Source: Epiperipatus broadwayi (lineage: Eukaryota; Onychophora; Udeonychophora; Euonychophora; Peripatidae). From it: a DNA stretch of 64,000 nt. Position numbers and translations under genes: made by a program. Shown here in pieces: positions 53,190 to 64,000 of this stretch. Position 1 is the stretch's first letter. The number at the start of each line of letters is the position of its first letter. The notes below the pieces were generated by a model, which saw nothing but the letters and a program-made list of their open reading frames with translations, was not told where the DNA came from and did not search any database. The stretch covers positions 2,342,412 to 2,406,411 of the forward strand of contig JAQFVV010006335.1 in assembly GCA_028023455.1 (NCBI GenBank), in the 5' to 3' direction.

Positions 53190-54015
53190 TTTTGAGTCAA
53201 AATAATAAAAAATTGGGATCTTCCAAAGATAAAAAATGAAGCAGTGGAGGTCATCCAAAGTAAAAGTGTTCTGTCTTTTCAAAAAGTATGTGTCAATGGT
53301 CATCAAATAAAACTTTATGTGAGTCCAAGGGCACAATGGAGGTGCAATATTTTTCTACATGTCAATGTTCCATAGCACTTCAGAAAGGAACCTAGTTTAA
53401 ACGCTGCAAATTGTCATTTGTCACAACCATTCGGGTCATCTACTATTGGAGTAGAAACCAATTGACCATGAAATTGGGAAAAAATGTTATGGATTTGGAG
53501 AAGAAGACTGTGTTGCATGGAAGAAATATTTGAGAGAAGCCTGTAAAGAAAGTCTGTTATCTTACCCATCCTGCAATATTAGAGGCCCAGGAAAAATTGT
53601 AGTGTTTGACAAAACTTTATTCACTAAACATAAAAACCAACAGGAAAGAATTCTTCCACAACAGTGGTTATTAGTTGGTTTATGTAGAGAAATGAAAGAG
53701 TGTTTAATTGTTGCTATTCCAGGTTGAATAGGGTCTGTTTTTCTAGATACCATAAAAACATGTAGTACCAGGATCCTCCATATATTCTGACTGTTGGAAG
53801 GCCTATAAAAGTGAGGAATTGAATGATGCAGGTTACCAACATTTCAAAGTAAATCATTCTTACAATTCTGTTGATTATTCTACTGGACCTCATACTAAAA
53901 ATGTAGAAAGACTTTTGGGGGCTTTTAAAATAGCACAATAAATGAGAGAGGGTGACCACTTGACATTACCTGGATTCATACTTAGGCAAATTCATGTGGT
54001 GATGACTGCATCATG
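53190..54015 (+). pseudogene. Merlin / ISXO2-like DDE transposase, frameshifted but with catalytic triad present
   Basis: The plus strand begins with an N-terminal zinc-ribbon-like segment (VCVNGHQIKLYVSP then QWRCN, about 53285-53350). After frame breaks it gives WKKYLREACKESLL, then GPGKIVVFDKTLF with the first catalytic Asp at 53608-53610, and LPQQWLLVGLCREMKECL. A stop and frameshift occur near 53727. In the new frame YSDCWKAY holds the second Asp (53789-53791), followed by VNHSYN, TGPHTKNVERLLGAFK with the catalytic Glu at 53906-53908. The C-terminal part reaches about 54000. Order and spacing match the ISXO2-like domain of eukaryotic Merlin transposons, which excise and insert as DNA. 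In most relatives the first motif reads D-E-S/T-x-F; here Lys follows the Asp. Terminal inverted repeats were not identified. Confidence 0.9.
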
Positions 54016-54020
54016 GTGAA

Positions 54021-55164
<1,144 letters not shown>

Positions 55165-55599
55165 GGAGGATTGTACATTTCTTATTGTGAGATGATGAGT
55201 AAAGTTATTAGTTTATATTTTATTAAAAGAATATTAATTAGTTTATTATTATTTTTGTTATATGAATTTGGTGAGGTAAACTTCTTATGCCATTGGGAAT
55301 GTATCTTTTCGAATATTATCAATGTTTAAGTTAGTGTATTTTAATGAAAGTCTCGTTAAAGGTTTTCATAATTATATTTGTTATTTTGATAGAAGCTCAT
55401 TTATAAATTAGATTTATTAGTAAAATGAATGGATTAAGTATTATAGTTGGAACCCTAATCATTTATTGTAAATATAATTTGTCTTAAATTCAATCTATCA
55501 AATTTCTTATATTTAATTATTAAAAAAATATTGTTATTAGATATTGTATGTTAGCAATGTATCTTGATCTAGTGGTTATGTTAAATGACTTTATAATTA

Positions 55600-55800
55600 T
55601 TTATGCAATTTGACTATAATCTGGACCAACTGATGAGTACTGGACTAACACGAAATACGTATTTTGGTGATTATTTTGCCTTTTCAAATATGTGGGTGAT
55701 TAGGTGGGTCAGCAATATGAGATGGCGTGGAAAGTTGAGGGTCGTGTGAAAGTCTCAGTTCGAATCTGTTCGATTTCTACATTTATTTATGAATACTTTT
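55600..55800 (+). repeat. Hammerhead repeat family 1, copy d
   Basis: This carries the family order CTATAATCTGG, ribozyme core, GTGATTATTT, ATGTGGGTGATTAGGTGGGT, AATATGAGATGG, AAGTTGAGGGTCG, AAAGTCTCAGTTCGAATCTG. The last block contains AGTTCGAATCT, the best tRNA-type B box match among the copies. Boundaries are not defined. Confidence 0.65.
55625..55668 (+). ncRNA. Hammerhead ribozyme, type I, intact catalytic core
   Basis: ACCAA (55625-55629), CTGATGA (55630-55636), stem II region GTACT GGACT AACAC, GAAA, then a self-complementary ATACGTAT that can form helix III, residue 17 as T (triplet AUU, which fits NUH), then TTGGT pairing fully with ACCAA as helix I. All conserved core residues are present. 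Stem II has two mismatches relative to the GTGCT/AGCAC form implied by comparing copies. Activity as a minimal monomer may be weak because helix III is very short; known hammerheads with this shape work better as dimers. Confidence 0.78.
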
Positions 55801-58800
55801 CAGCAACACTACACATATATGACATTTTTCCATTAAATCTAGAAAAAGGTAGAGACCATAAATGTTAAATTAATTATTTTTTAAAGATTTATTTAACACT
55901 TGTTTGCTTTTCACAATTGAGAACTTTTACTACCTAAGACAAAGCAGAACTGCATTTTTGTGTTGTTAAGGAATTATAAACGAATATATGAGCAATGAAT
56001 ATCAGAAAATGCTGTTAATTATGATTAAAGTGCAACTTGTTTGTTTTCATTACAATTGTCTGAAAAATTCTATTATAATAATTAGGAATAATTATTTTAA
56101 ATAGTTGTTAGCAGTTTTAATTTCTTTTTTTTTTAAACCTTTCAATATATATGTTTTTGTTATTTAATAAAATGAATCTTTCAAAAGTTTCCCATTATAA
56201 AAAAGAATTTGACCTTTTTTCCTTTAAAATATATAACTTTTTATATGATGGAAAGGTATTGCTTTTTAATTTTAAAATAACTTGCAAATTGATTTTGTTG
56301 CACCAATATTTTTTTCGGTAAAAATTTCAAGCTATCGTAGCTATTTTTATTTAAATATTATAAATTAAATAATATTTTACCATATTAAACAAAAATATTC
56401 AGTTCTGTGGAACTATTGGGAATAAAAATATTTAATTTTTAATAGAACGGAAATAAAAATGTTAAAATATACTAGTTTTTCAAAATTATTTAAAAACACC
56501 AAATAGAAGTTTTTTTTTACTAAATAAGTTATAAATCCAACTTCCAAGTGCTTGGACTCTATTGTAAAAAAAGATAATCATAAATGGGTTTTGAATAAAC
56601 ACGTTTTTGTAAAGAGAAGCAGCTCATTATCTAATTTCAATTAATAATAGCAATGAATTATATAATAAACAACTGTGCAGTTATGGGTTAAGAAGTAATT
56701 GAATTAAATATTTTGGGCAATAAAAATATATTAATAGTTCAAATGGTTTGTTGTTCAAAAGTTTGTAAAAAATTTGAATGTGTATCAGAAGTGATTGAAT
56801 ATTGACATGATCTATGCACCTTCATCTATTGATCATTCTATCCCTGCATCAAACAAGAGTTTTGAAGACAATAATAATAACTGATAAAAATATCACAAGA
56901 AATGCCTGTTTAAAATCAGTTGCTTTGATATGTGAGGGATTTTATATGGATAAATAAAGTGCTAAACTTGAATTGCTGTATATTATCTGTTGAAATATTT
57001 CACCTTTTGTTTAAAGCAAAAAAAAATCATGTATTTTTTATTCTGATATTTTGATTCCAAAGAATTTTAAAAAAATCAGAATAATCAAAAATATTGTAAC
57101 TAGAACAAATTAAATCCTGCATTGATATATCCTCTCTTTGTTATCAGATTTTTATTTGCTTTGTAAAATTAGTTCAAGATAATTTTTACATTGTCTTTTT
57201 TTTTTTGCAAAGTTTAATAAGATTCACAGTCATTTTTGGAGAATAATCATGTAATAATTTGTAAAAATCAAAAGTATACATGATTACACATTTGTTTTAT
57301 ATTAAGTTTTTACTATTAAAAATAGAAGTTATAAATAGTAGCATAACATCATGAAAGAAAATCATTGCATGTCTTCTTCAACTCATTGGTAATATGTCAA
57401 CACTGACCATCTGTTAGAGTATATTGCAATGTTGTAAAAAATATTATAAAATTACAATATTGTTAAACATAATTTGATAAATTTTTCAGATATTAACATT
57501 TACCCATTCATATTTTTTTTTTAAAATATCAATAAAAAGATTTATTGATTTTATAAATCTATCTACTCCTTATGAGCATTTAATGATGAAACAGTTCTTC
57601 ATTTTTCTCACAGTCTTATGTTTTCAATATTTGAAAAGTTCAAATATGCTTTTTTTACAATTTATTTCACTTGTTTACATACATTACCACTGAATCAAAT
57701 TTAATTTATTATTTTCTTATATAGAATACTGATGTAATACTAAAAACAAAAGCTGAAATGATACAAATATCTCTCTAGGGAGAACAATAAATCTGTCACA
57801 GTGCAGTAGAGTAAAGATAATACTAACAGTACTGCTTCTGATATTTATCATGATATATTGTTACATTAAATTATTTTCAATGTATATTAAAATCTATATG
57901 TCTCTGTGACTTTAGATGAGTCTACACTGATAATAATTACTAACAGTAGTAATGGAAGATGTAATTTTATTGACCAACAACAAAAAAAATTAGTAAAAGT
58001 TATTAATGAATATAATTTTAGTTTTTTTATGCATTATTAGTAATCACTAATATTAATTTTAATTAATATAATTAATTAATAATATGAAACTTGTTCAGTA
58101 ATTATTTTATATTGGGATTAATAATATTAGTAACATGTTTAAAGTGATTTATAAATTCATCAGTTGATTACAATCAACCTGGAAGATAAACTCTTGCATA
58201 TATTGTATAAAGGTAAAAGCACAAAAGTTAATGAAATATATTATAGTATGTGGTAATAATTATATATTAGATTAATTCCATCTAATATTATTTATTAAAT
58301 GGTGTTAAAAAACTCAAACTGTAATTAAACTTTTCAAATACATTCAATTGTACATAATTGCACCCAAGTTAAAATATATCACAATATTTTGAATGGAATT
58401 ATTCTCCTCTTCTCTTTATATGTCAGTGTCCTAATGAATGACAGTAATAGCATGAGGATTAAACTTGGTCAGATTAAATGTGTGAATGTGTGAATATTAA
58501 ATGTAAAGGCTATTTTGTCAACAGAAAGTCAGTATACATTTGTTATACTTACCTATAAGTTTTATCCTGGTGGCACCAGTTTTTTTCTAATGGCAAGATT
58601 AAAGTATGTCTTCTAAAAATTATGAATTATTGCAATATATTGATTTATAGTTGTGTTTGCTATTTCCACATGAATAGTTTCTTTGTACTTTTTTCTACAT
58701 CCTTCAAAACCTACATGGTATTTTTAATGCAAACATTTAAGATAGGAAGAAAGACTGATCATTTATGACAAAATTTCAATGATTTTACAGATAACATTTT

Positions 58801-59474
58801 ATGAAAATATAACACATTCTTCAAACTTATCAATTTAGTTTTTATTTGGACTTTATCAAATGATGTTATTTTTTATGTAGGTTTAATTGAAACATTATCA
58901 AGTACATTCTTCCATTTGGAATTCTGCTATTTTATTTGAACAATGTAGGATATTATTTTAGATTTAACAATTTGAAAAAAATTATTTAAAGTCTTTATCA
59001 TCATAACATCAACAAGAAATGGTATGAGCAAAGAAATAGATGTTTTGACAGTGAATGGGAAGAAAAAATTACAATAATTCAACTGCAAAAATATAAAGCA
59101 CTGTAAATATATCATAAATATATTTTCCAGAATAATTTAAGATTTTTGTGTTAGAATCTAGAATCTTCATTAAAAAAACTGCTTGTGAACTAATTTCAAT
59201 TTTTGGAAGAATATATTGTTGTGAAATATTTTCATCATCAGTAAAATATGTAAACTCAAAATAATGATCATATCTAATAAAATCATGTCTTATGGAACTA
59301 TTGCATGCTTTGTTAACAAACTATAATTCAAAATGTTATGTTCTTACTAATCATATACAATCATTTGTGAATAATAAATAACTTTTTATTGATTTTATTT
59401 TCACTTTTGTTCTCTTTATTTTTAATATAATTAATGAAATAAACAAACAGATTATACTTTGTGGCTAATTGTTT
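55801..59474. other. A+T-rich DNA, nothing recognised
   Basis: No domain-bearing frames and no structured repeats were seen over this 3.7-kb stretch. A TTAATTAATATAATTAATTA-type palindromic patch lies near 58060. Confidence 0.45.
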
Positions 59475-60255
59475 ATCAAAATATATAAAACGCGCTAACA
59501 CACACAAGCACACAAAGCTAAAATCAAATAAAGAAAATATGTATTATTATTTTAACATCTATTCCATTAAATGGCTAAGTGCTTTCAAGGGTCAAAGCCC
59601 TCATAATCATAGCCGTATTACAAACTATAATAAATTGACTCGAAGTGATGCAAATTTATGCAAATGAAATGATTACGCATTCCATTTCTTGGATATTTTG
59701 TAGCAATAGTCTTTTCTATTAATGGCGTCGCCATCTCTAGGTATAAAGAAGGCTTCTTTTATCTTTCTTTTAAGATCGTGCCGCTCTCTGCACTCCACCA
59801 CTGAATTTCCCGGTTGGCAATCGCGTCCAGCTTAAGCGCGGTGCTGCGCAAAAACTGAACTATGAGCAGTGTCCACCAAAGCTTTATTATAAGAATAAGT
59901 GTGTTGTGATAGCCTAGTGGACAGAGAGTCCCTAGTCTCATCATAATACGATGATCTCCAAAATTTTTCAGGGCAGGCAATATCTAGAGATGGCGACGCC
60001 ATCAATAGAAAAGACTTGCTACAAAATATCCAAGAAATGGAATGCGTAATCATTTCATTTGCATAAATTTGCATCACTCCGAGTCAATTTATTATAGTTT
60101 GTAATGCGGCTATGATTATGAGAGCTTTGACCCTGGAAAGCACTTAGCCATTTAATGGAATAGATATTAAAATAAAATAATAATAATATATATTTTCTTT
60201 ATTTGTTTTTAGATTTATGTGCTTGTGCGTGTTAGCGCGTTTTATATATTTTGAT
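59475..60255. repeat. Large palindrome: arms about 270 bp, loop about 235 bp
   Basis: The left arm (59475-59748) and right arm (about 59983-60255) are close reverse complements. Outer ends: ATCAAAATATATAAAACGCG and its complement; inner ends: GATGGCGTCGCCATC-like and TCTCTAGG / CTAGAGA. The loop is less A+T-rich and contains TAGCCTAGTGG at 59910-59920, a good tRNA A-box match, but no clear B box. There is no supported coding sequence: the short minus-strand frames inside the loop are unrecognised. It may be a foldback element or two SINE-like copies head to head. Confidence 0.88.
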
Positions 60256-61839
60256 TTATAATTAATGAATTATATTAATAATAAAAAATAATATATTTGC
60301 TTCTGTTAAATATTTCTAAAATTAAATTGTGGCTCTTGAATATATCTCACTTTTAATATGTGACTCTTATAGATTTGAAGTGTGGTCACCCCGAAGCATA
60401 GTGTGCATATGATAATAAACATTCTTTACTAATTTTACACACATTGTTATTACAAAACAAACATATAGCAATTAATGTTGAAATAATTAATATTCATTTT
60501 CCATGCTCAAGTCGGGGTTTAAATATAAACTTTAATAAATTTCAACCAGATTTTAAGATTTGTATTTCAGATAATCTACACATAGCCAAAGGCTATCCGA
60601 TGATTGATTGATTAATAGTTTATTGATCTGTCTGGAAATTGGTGCTGTCTAGTAAATTATATTTCCCATTTAAAATTGTTTTTGGTAACTGTTGGGCAAG
60701 TTGTTTGCTTTCTCCGTCTAAAAATATTAAAGATAATTTTATATTTTATTTTCATATCTATAATACAGTATATATATATATTTTTGAGAGCAGAACAAAA
60801 AAAAAAAAACACTGAAAAAGTACGTATGCGGATTATAATCATCATTTTTTTTTTTTTTAAAAAAAGATTAAATATTTATAGAGAATAAAAGTACTATGAG
60901 TTTAAGCTGAAATTATTTTTGTACTTTTCCCATTTTTGCAGAAACGAGCATTGTTCAGACAATTTGAAAGTCTTTAAAATTATATATTGGTTTCTTTTCA
61001 CTTGCATATAAAGATAAAAGATCGTGCTTTTTATCAACACATAAATAAAATTTACAACCTCAAAACGATTGTCATCTCTTTTATATTTATGACAAATCAT
61101 TATTGCTTTATATTTTTATGACATTTGATGGTATTAATTTTTTAAAAAAAATGACGGAATATTATAAGTGCGACTTCATCTTTTACATATATTATGTATA
61201 TTTTTAGCATATTATATTTATGTTTATGCAAAAAGGGTGTGATTATAGAAAATATAATTGAATTAGTAAAGATTCGCAAAAATATGAACCTATTGTAAAT
61301 TGTACATTGCGTTTGGTAACTAAATATTTCAAAATGAAACAAAAAGCGATTATATTTCTACTGATGCGATTTGATTGAGAAAAAATATTATTTTATTGAA
61401 TATTTTGAAGAAAAATAAACATTTATTAGAAAATTTACATATATACTGCAAAATATTTTTTATATATTCCGTAATGTTAATGAGATATTTAATCAGTTCA
61501 AATACAGATTTCACATCCATTTAGAGCCACCTGCTATATAATAGTGTCATTATAGGTAATAGTTACGCTTTCCCATATATAGAGTACATCTACGTATGAG
61601 GTACAATTATATATATATTGAAATTGCATTAAAGTTATAATATTTGAGTATTTCAGCGATTGTAACAAATAAAGTAAGACTTTTGTGGCAAAAAATGAAA
61701 TTTGTGCTTGGAATAAATTTTATCTTGCATAATTAAAATTATTATAGTAGCACCAGACAATATAACATATATGCTTATTCCTATTGTATGATGATTTGAC
61801 ACTCAAACTAGTCTCTCTCTGTCTATATATATATATATA
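60256..61839. other. A+T-rich DNA, nothing recognised
   Basis: Poly-A/T tracts near 60797-60808 and 60844-60866. The short open frames at 60.65-61.35 kb have no motifs. Confidence 0.45.
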
Positions 61840-62048
61840 TATAAAACCAGTGCATAACGCTATACTGAAATAAATATACAAATATTAAGCAATTAAATCA
61901 TCCCACATGATTAAGAAATCCAGTACTGCCCCCTGTGAACTATACCATTTTGACCTGGCTATTTTGAAATACGAACTCTAATGTATTTATATATTAGTTC
62001 ACAGGGGGCATTACTGAATTTCTTAATCATGTGGGATGATTTAATTGC

Positions 62049-62053
<5 letters not shown>
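61840..62053. repeat. Foldback repeat related to the 30.8-31.2 kb repeat
   Basis: Arms of 56 bp (61887-61942 and 61995-62050) begin AAGCAATTAAATCATCCCAC and end at CCCCCTGTGAACTA. The flank at 61843-61890 (GCATAACGCTATACTGAA, AATATACAAATATTAAG) matches the unit of the tandem foldback at 30.9-31.2 kb, so both belong to one family. Confidence 0.82.
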
Positions 62054-62088
<35 letters not shown>

Positions 62089-62150
62089 TCTTAATCCAAT
62101 ATGCTATATATATATATATATATATATATATAAGCATATTGGATTAAGAT
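62053..62150. repeat. (AT)n arrays and a small palindrome
   Basis: Two AT arrays (about 62053-62084 and 62104-62132) flank ATCTTAATCCAATATGC, which is mirrored as GCATATTGGATTAAGAT at about 62133-62149. Confidence 0.85.
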
Positions 62151-62879
62151 GGAGATCAATATGGTCATTCTAACACCATGAATACTTGGCACCTTATAAA
62201 AACAGTAGAAAATAAAATTATATGTAAAATCTTCCAAATCATGGGTTAATATTATAGACTCTTGCCTCTGAATGTGTTTAAAGCAGGTCTAGATTGCCAT
62301 TACAGGTCACTACATATGTAAATACAAGTTAAATAAACTGTCATAATTCTAACACATCTCTCTCTTGACATTCAATATATAATTGATAATAATACAGTTC
62401 ATGGTCCATAATAAGCAAAGTTAATAGGCATGACTACTTATAATTGGTCACACTTGCATACATTATATTGGTGCAGTCATAATATGTTCAGAATTACCAA
62501 GGATCAATGCACAATTAATATAATGGTAGCAATGCCACAAATTTGAATTAGTGAGTTTGCCATACAGCATTTGATAGATTGGCCTTTATGTACAAAGACT
62601 AAAAAATATATCTTTTTTTTAATTAATATCACTAGAAATAATGCTGCAGAGTGGCCAGTGAGTAATATAGATAGTGAATTTATTGTATGAACTAGATTCA
62701 GCTAAAAAATATAAATATAAAAAATTGTGATGAAATTAAATAATATTTTTTTTACTCTCAACTATCCAAATAATCACCCAGATTCATTTTAGAAGCTGAA
62801 GACATTCTAAAAATGAAAGAGAGTCTATGGCATGGCTTTGCATGATATGGTCAAATGATACCTTTATGATAGTTTTCTC
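62151..62879. other. A+T-rich DNA, nothing recognised
   Basis: Possibly the upstream part of the Gypsy relic, but no motif was recognised. Confidence 0.35.
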
Positions 62880-64000
62880 AAAAAATCTCTTTAAGCAGAT
62901 GTTGTTGGATATTTTGATAGTGAATTGAGATAACAGCTGCTAAAAATAGGTGATTTATTTTACAGTGATGCTATTAGACAAGAAATTGCACATGAATTAT
63001 CATTGAAACAAGCAAGGAATTTTAAAGTTACCAGAACCTGAAATTCATCACACTTTGATTTTTAAAATAACTGATTCAAATAAAAAAAATGCCTCTGAAA
63101 ATAACATAACCTGCTTTTTGCTGTAGAATGGTAGGCCACATGGCTCCAGAATGTAAATGAAAACCCCAAAAATGCTGACACTATGGCATTTAGCATCTTT
63201 TAACAAAGGAGGGTGTCTATGTGCAAACCACAAATGAAATCAAATATTCACAAATGATGCAGATAATTGCATGTGTAGTTTTATTAAAAATTCATCCACT
63301 GAAAATGCAGACCAATTTATGTTTACATAATTTTTAATAAATCAGTAATCATGAAAATTTATAATAGCACTAGAGTATCACTCATGAAAGATAAGGACTG
63401 AAGAAAATTAATAATTTTGAAAATCCTCACTGAAAATACAACAAATCTCTATCATTATATCTCTTTAATGGAAAAAATAATATCTATCACAGGAGAATGG
63501 TTAAATAAAATCATTGTCAAGGATGAAATAAGAAATAACTATCCTAACCTTTTTGAAAATGAATCTGAAAAACTAAAAACATCACCAGCGGATTTAGAAC
63601 TGCACAAAGAAGTAAAACCAAGCTTTGCAAATTAATCCCTATGAAAAATTCAGAATGGATTTCACTAATGTTGTATTAGAAAAACTTAATGGAGAGTTCC
63701 AAATGTACAAAAATCTATATCCAGTAGCTAATGTACACAAATCCTAGCATCAATAAAATAAGCTGCATACTTAACAAAGTTGAATAGTAACAGTGATTTC
63801 TATCACATTCTACTAATCAAAAGAATCTAAGAGATATGAACAATTACCAACTATGTAAAAATTTTAAATTATACTTATCTAACATTGGGGATTACTATTG
63901 CTCCAAATATATTTCCTAGGTAAATGGACACATTGTTAAGAGGCATGGAAGAGGTAATCCTGTACAAGAGTACATTATAGTGTAGGCCTTCAGAAGCCCA
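62880..64000 (+). pseudogene. Gypsy-type LTR retrotransposon pol relic, truncated by the window end
   Basis: Near 63110-63155 one frame reads CRMVGHMAPECK, the second half of a CCHC zinc knuckle; the first cysteine is in another frame. An open block at 63417-63635 resembles the linker before reverse transcriptase (EWLNKIIVKDEIRNNYPNLF, with the conserved F/YPxLF). Reverse transcriptase motifs follow from about 63772: LTKLNSNSDFYHILL, where the catalytic Asp of S-K-L-D-A-N-S is Asn, then TLGITIAPNIFPR, equivalent to the conserved P-F-G-I-x-S-A-P-E-x-F, and LLRGMEEVIL. The Y-x-D-D motif would lie beyond the window. Multiple stops, a lost catalytic residue and frame changes show decay. The gag start and LTRs were not located. 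Confidence 0.75.

Overview
This is an A+T-rich window (roughly three quarters A+T by eye) from a eukaryotic, almost certainly invertebrate metazoan genome. There are no operons, no ribosome binding sites and no long intact genes. Nearly everything recognisable is mobile DNA in decay: Penelope-like elements (PLEs) with GIY-YIG endonuclease domains, three classes of non-LTR retrotransposon, the edge of a Gypsy-type LTR element, a DUF4371-type hAT transposase, a Merlin/ISXO2-like transposase, foldback repeats, tRNA-like SINE fragments and very long AT, TTA and ATCT microsatellites. The species cannot be named from this. I found no host gene that I can defend; one short open reading frame near 16.2 kb is only a weak exon candidate.

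Layout. 0-1.4 kb: two PLE fragments head to head. 3.9-4.9 kb: RTE-type LINE fragment. 6.6-8.1 kb: two copies of a short repeat carrying hammerhead-ribozyme sequence. 9.5-11.3 kb: a second short-repeat family, then a minus-strand PLE. 11.3-20 kb: mostly unannotatable A+T-rich DNA with one 190-bp palindrome and a tandem repeat. 20.1-22.8 kb: minus-strand PLE, an inverted PLE 3' end and a 0.3-kb direct repeat. 25.6-28.5 kb: coiled-coil, gag-like relic and a degenerate inverted relative. 29-30.2 kb: very old RTE relic split by a 0.3-kb hammerhead element with a 12-bp target duplication. 30.8-36.7 kb: dense nested block of tandem foldback, 357-bp direct repeat, a 3.2-kb composite insertion of two head-to-tail LINE copies capped by a hammerhead-like repeat, and a minus-strand RTE. 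37-42.1 kb: large palindrome with tRNA-like loop, more hammerhead-like repeats, small palindrome. 43.8-45.5 kb: SINE-like fragment and hAT transposase. 48-52.6 kb: inverted repeat around ATCT, then an L1/Tx1-like LINE. 53-54 kb: Merlin. 54.9-55.8 kb: TTG/TTA array and the best hammerhead. 59.5-62.2 kb: large palindromes. 62.9-64 kb: Gypsy pol running off the end.

The most interesting thread is a set of short non-coding repeats built around hammerhead-type cores (CUGANGA - hairpin - GAAA). Family 1 has full type I geometry with a very short helix III and an AUA or AUU cleavage triplet. Family 2 has the same core elements, occurs once as a tandem pair 106 bp apart, but lacks a clear cleavage triplet. 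In one member of each family the core is the loop of a much longer inverted repeat whose arms begin at helix I. This suggests, as inference only, that reverse transcription of a hammerhead-folded RNA can turn back at helix I and create foldback copies. Inverted duplications of other families are unusually frequent across the whole window.
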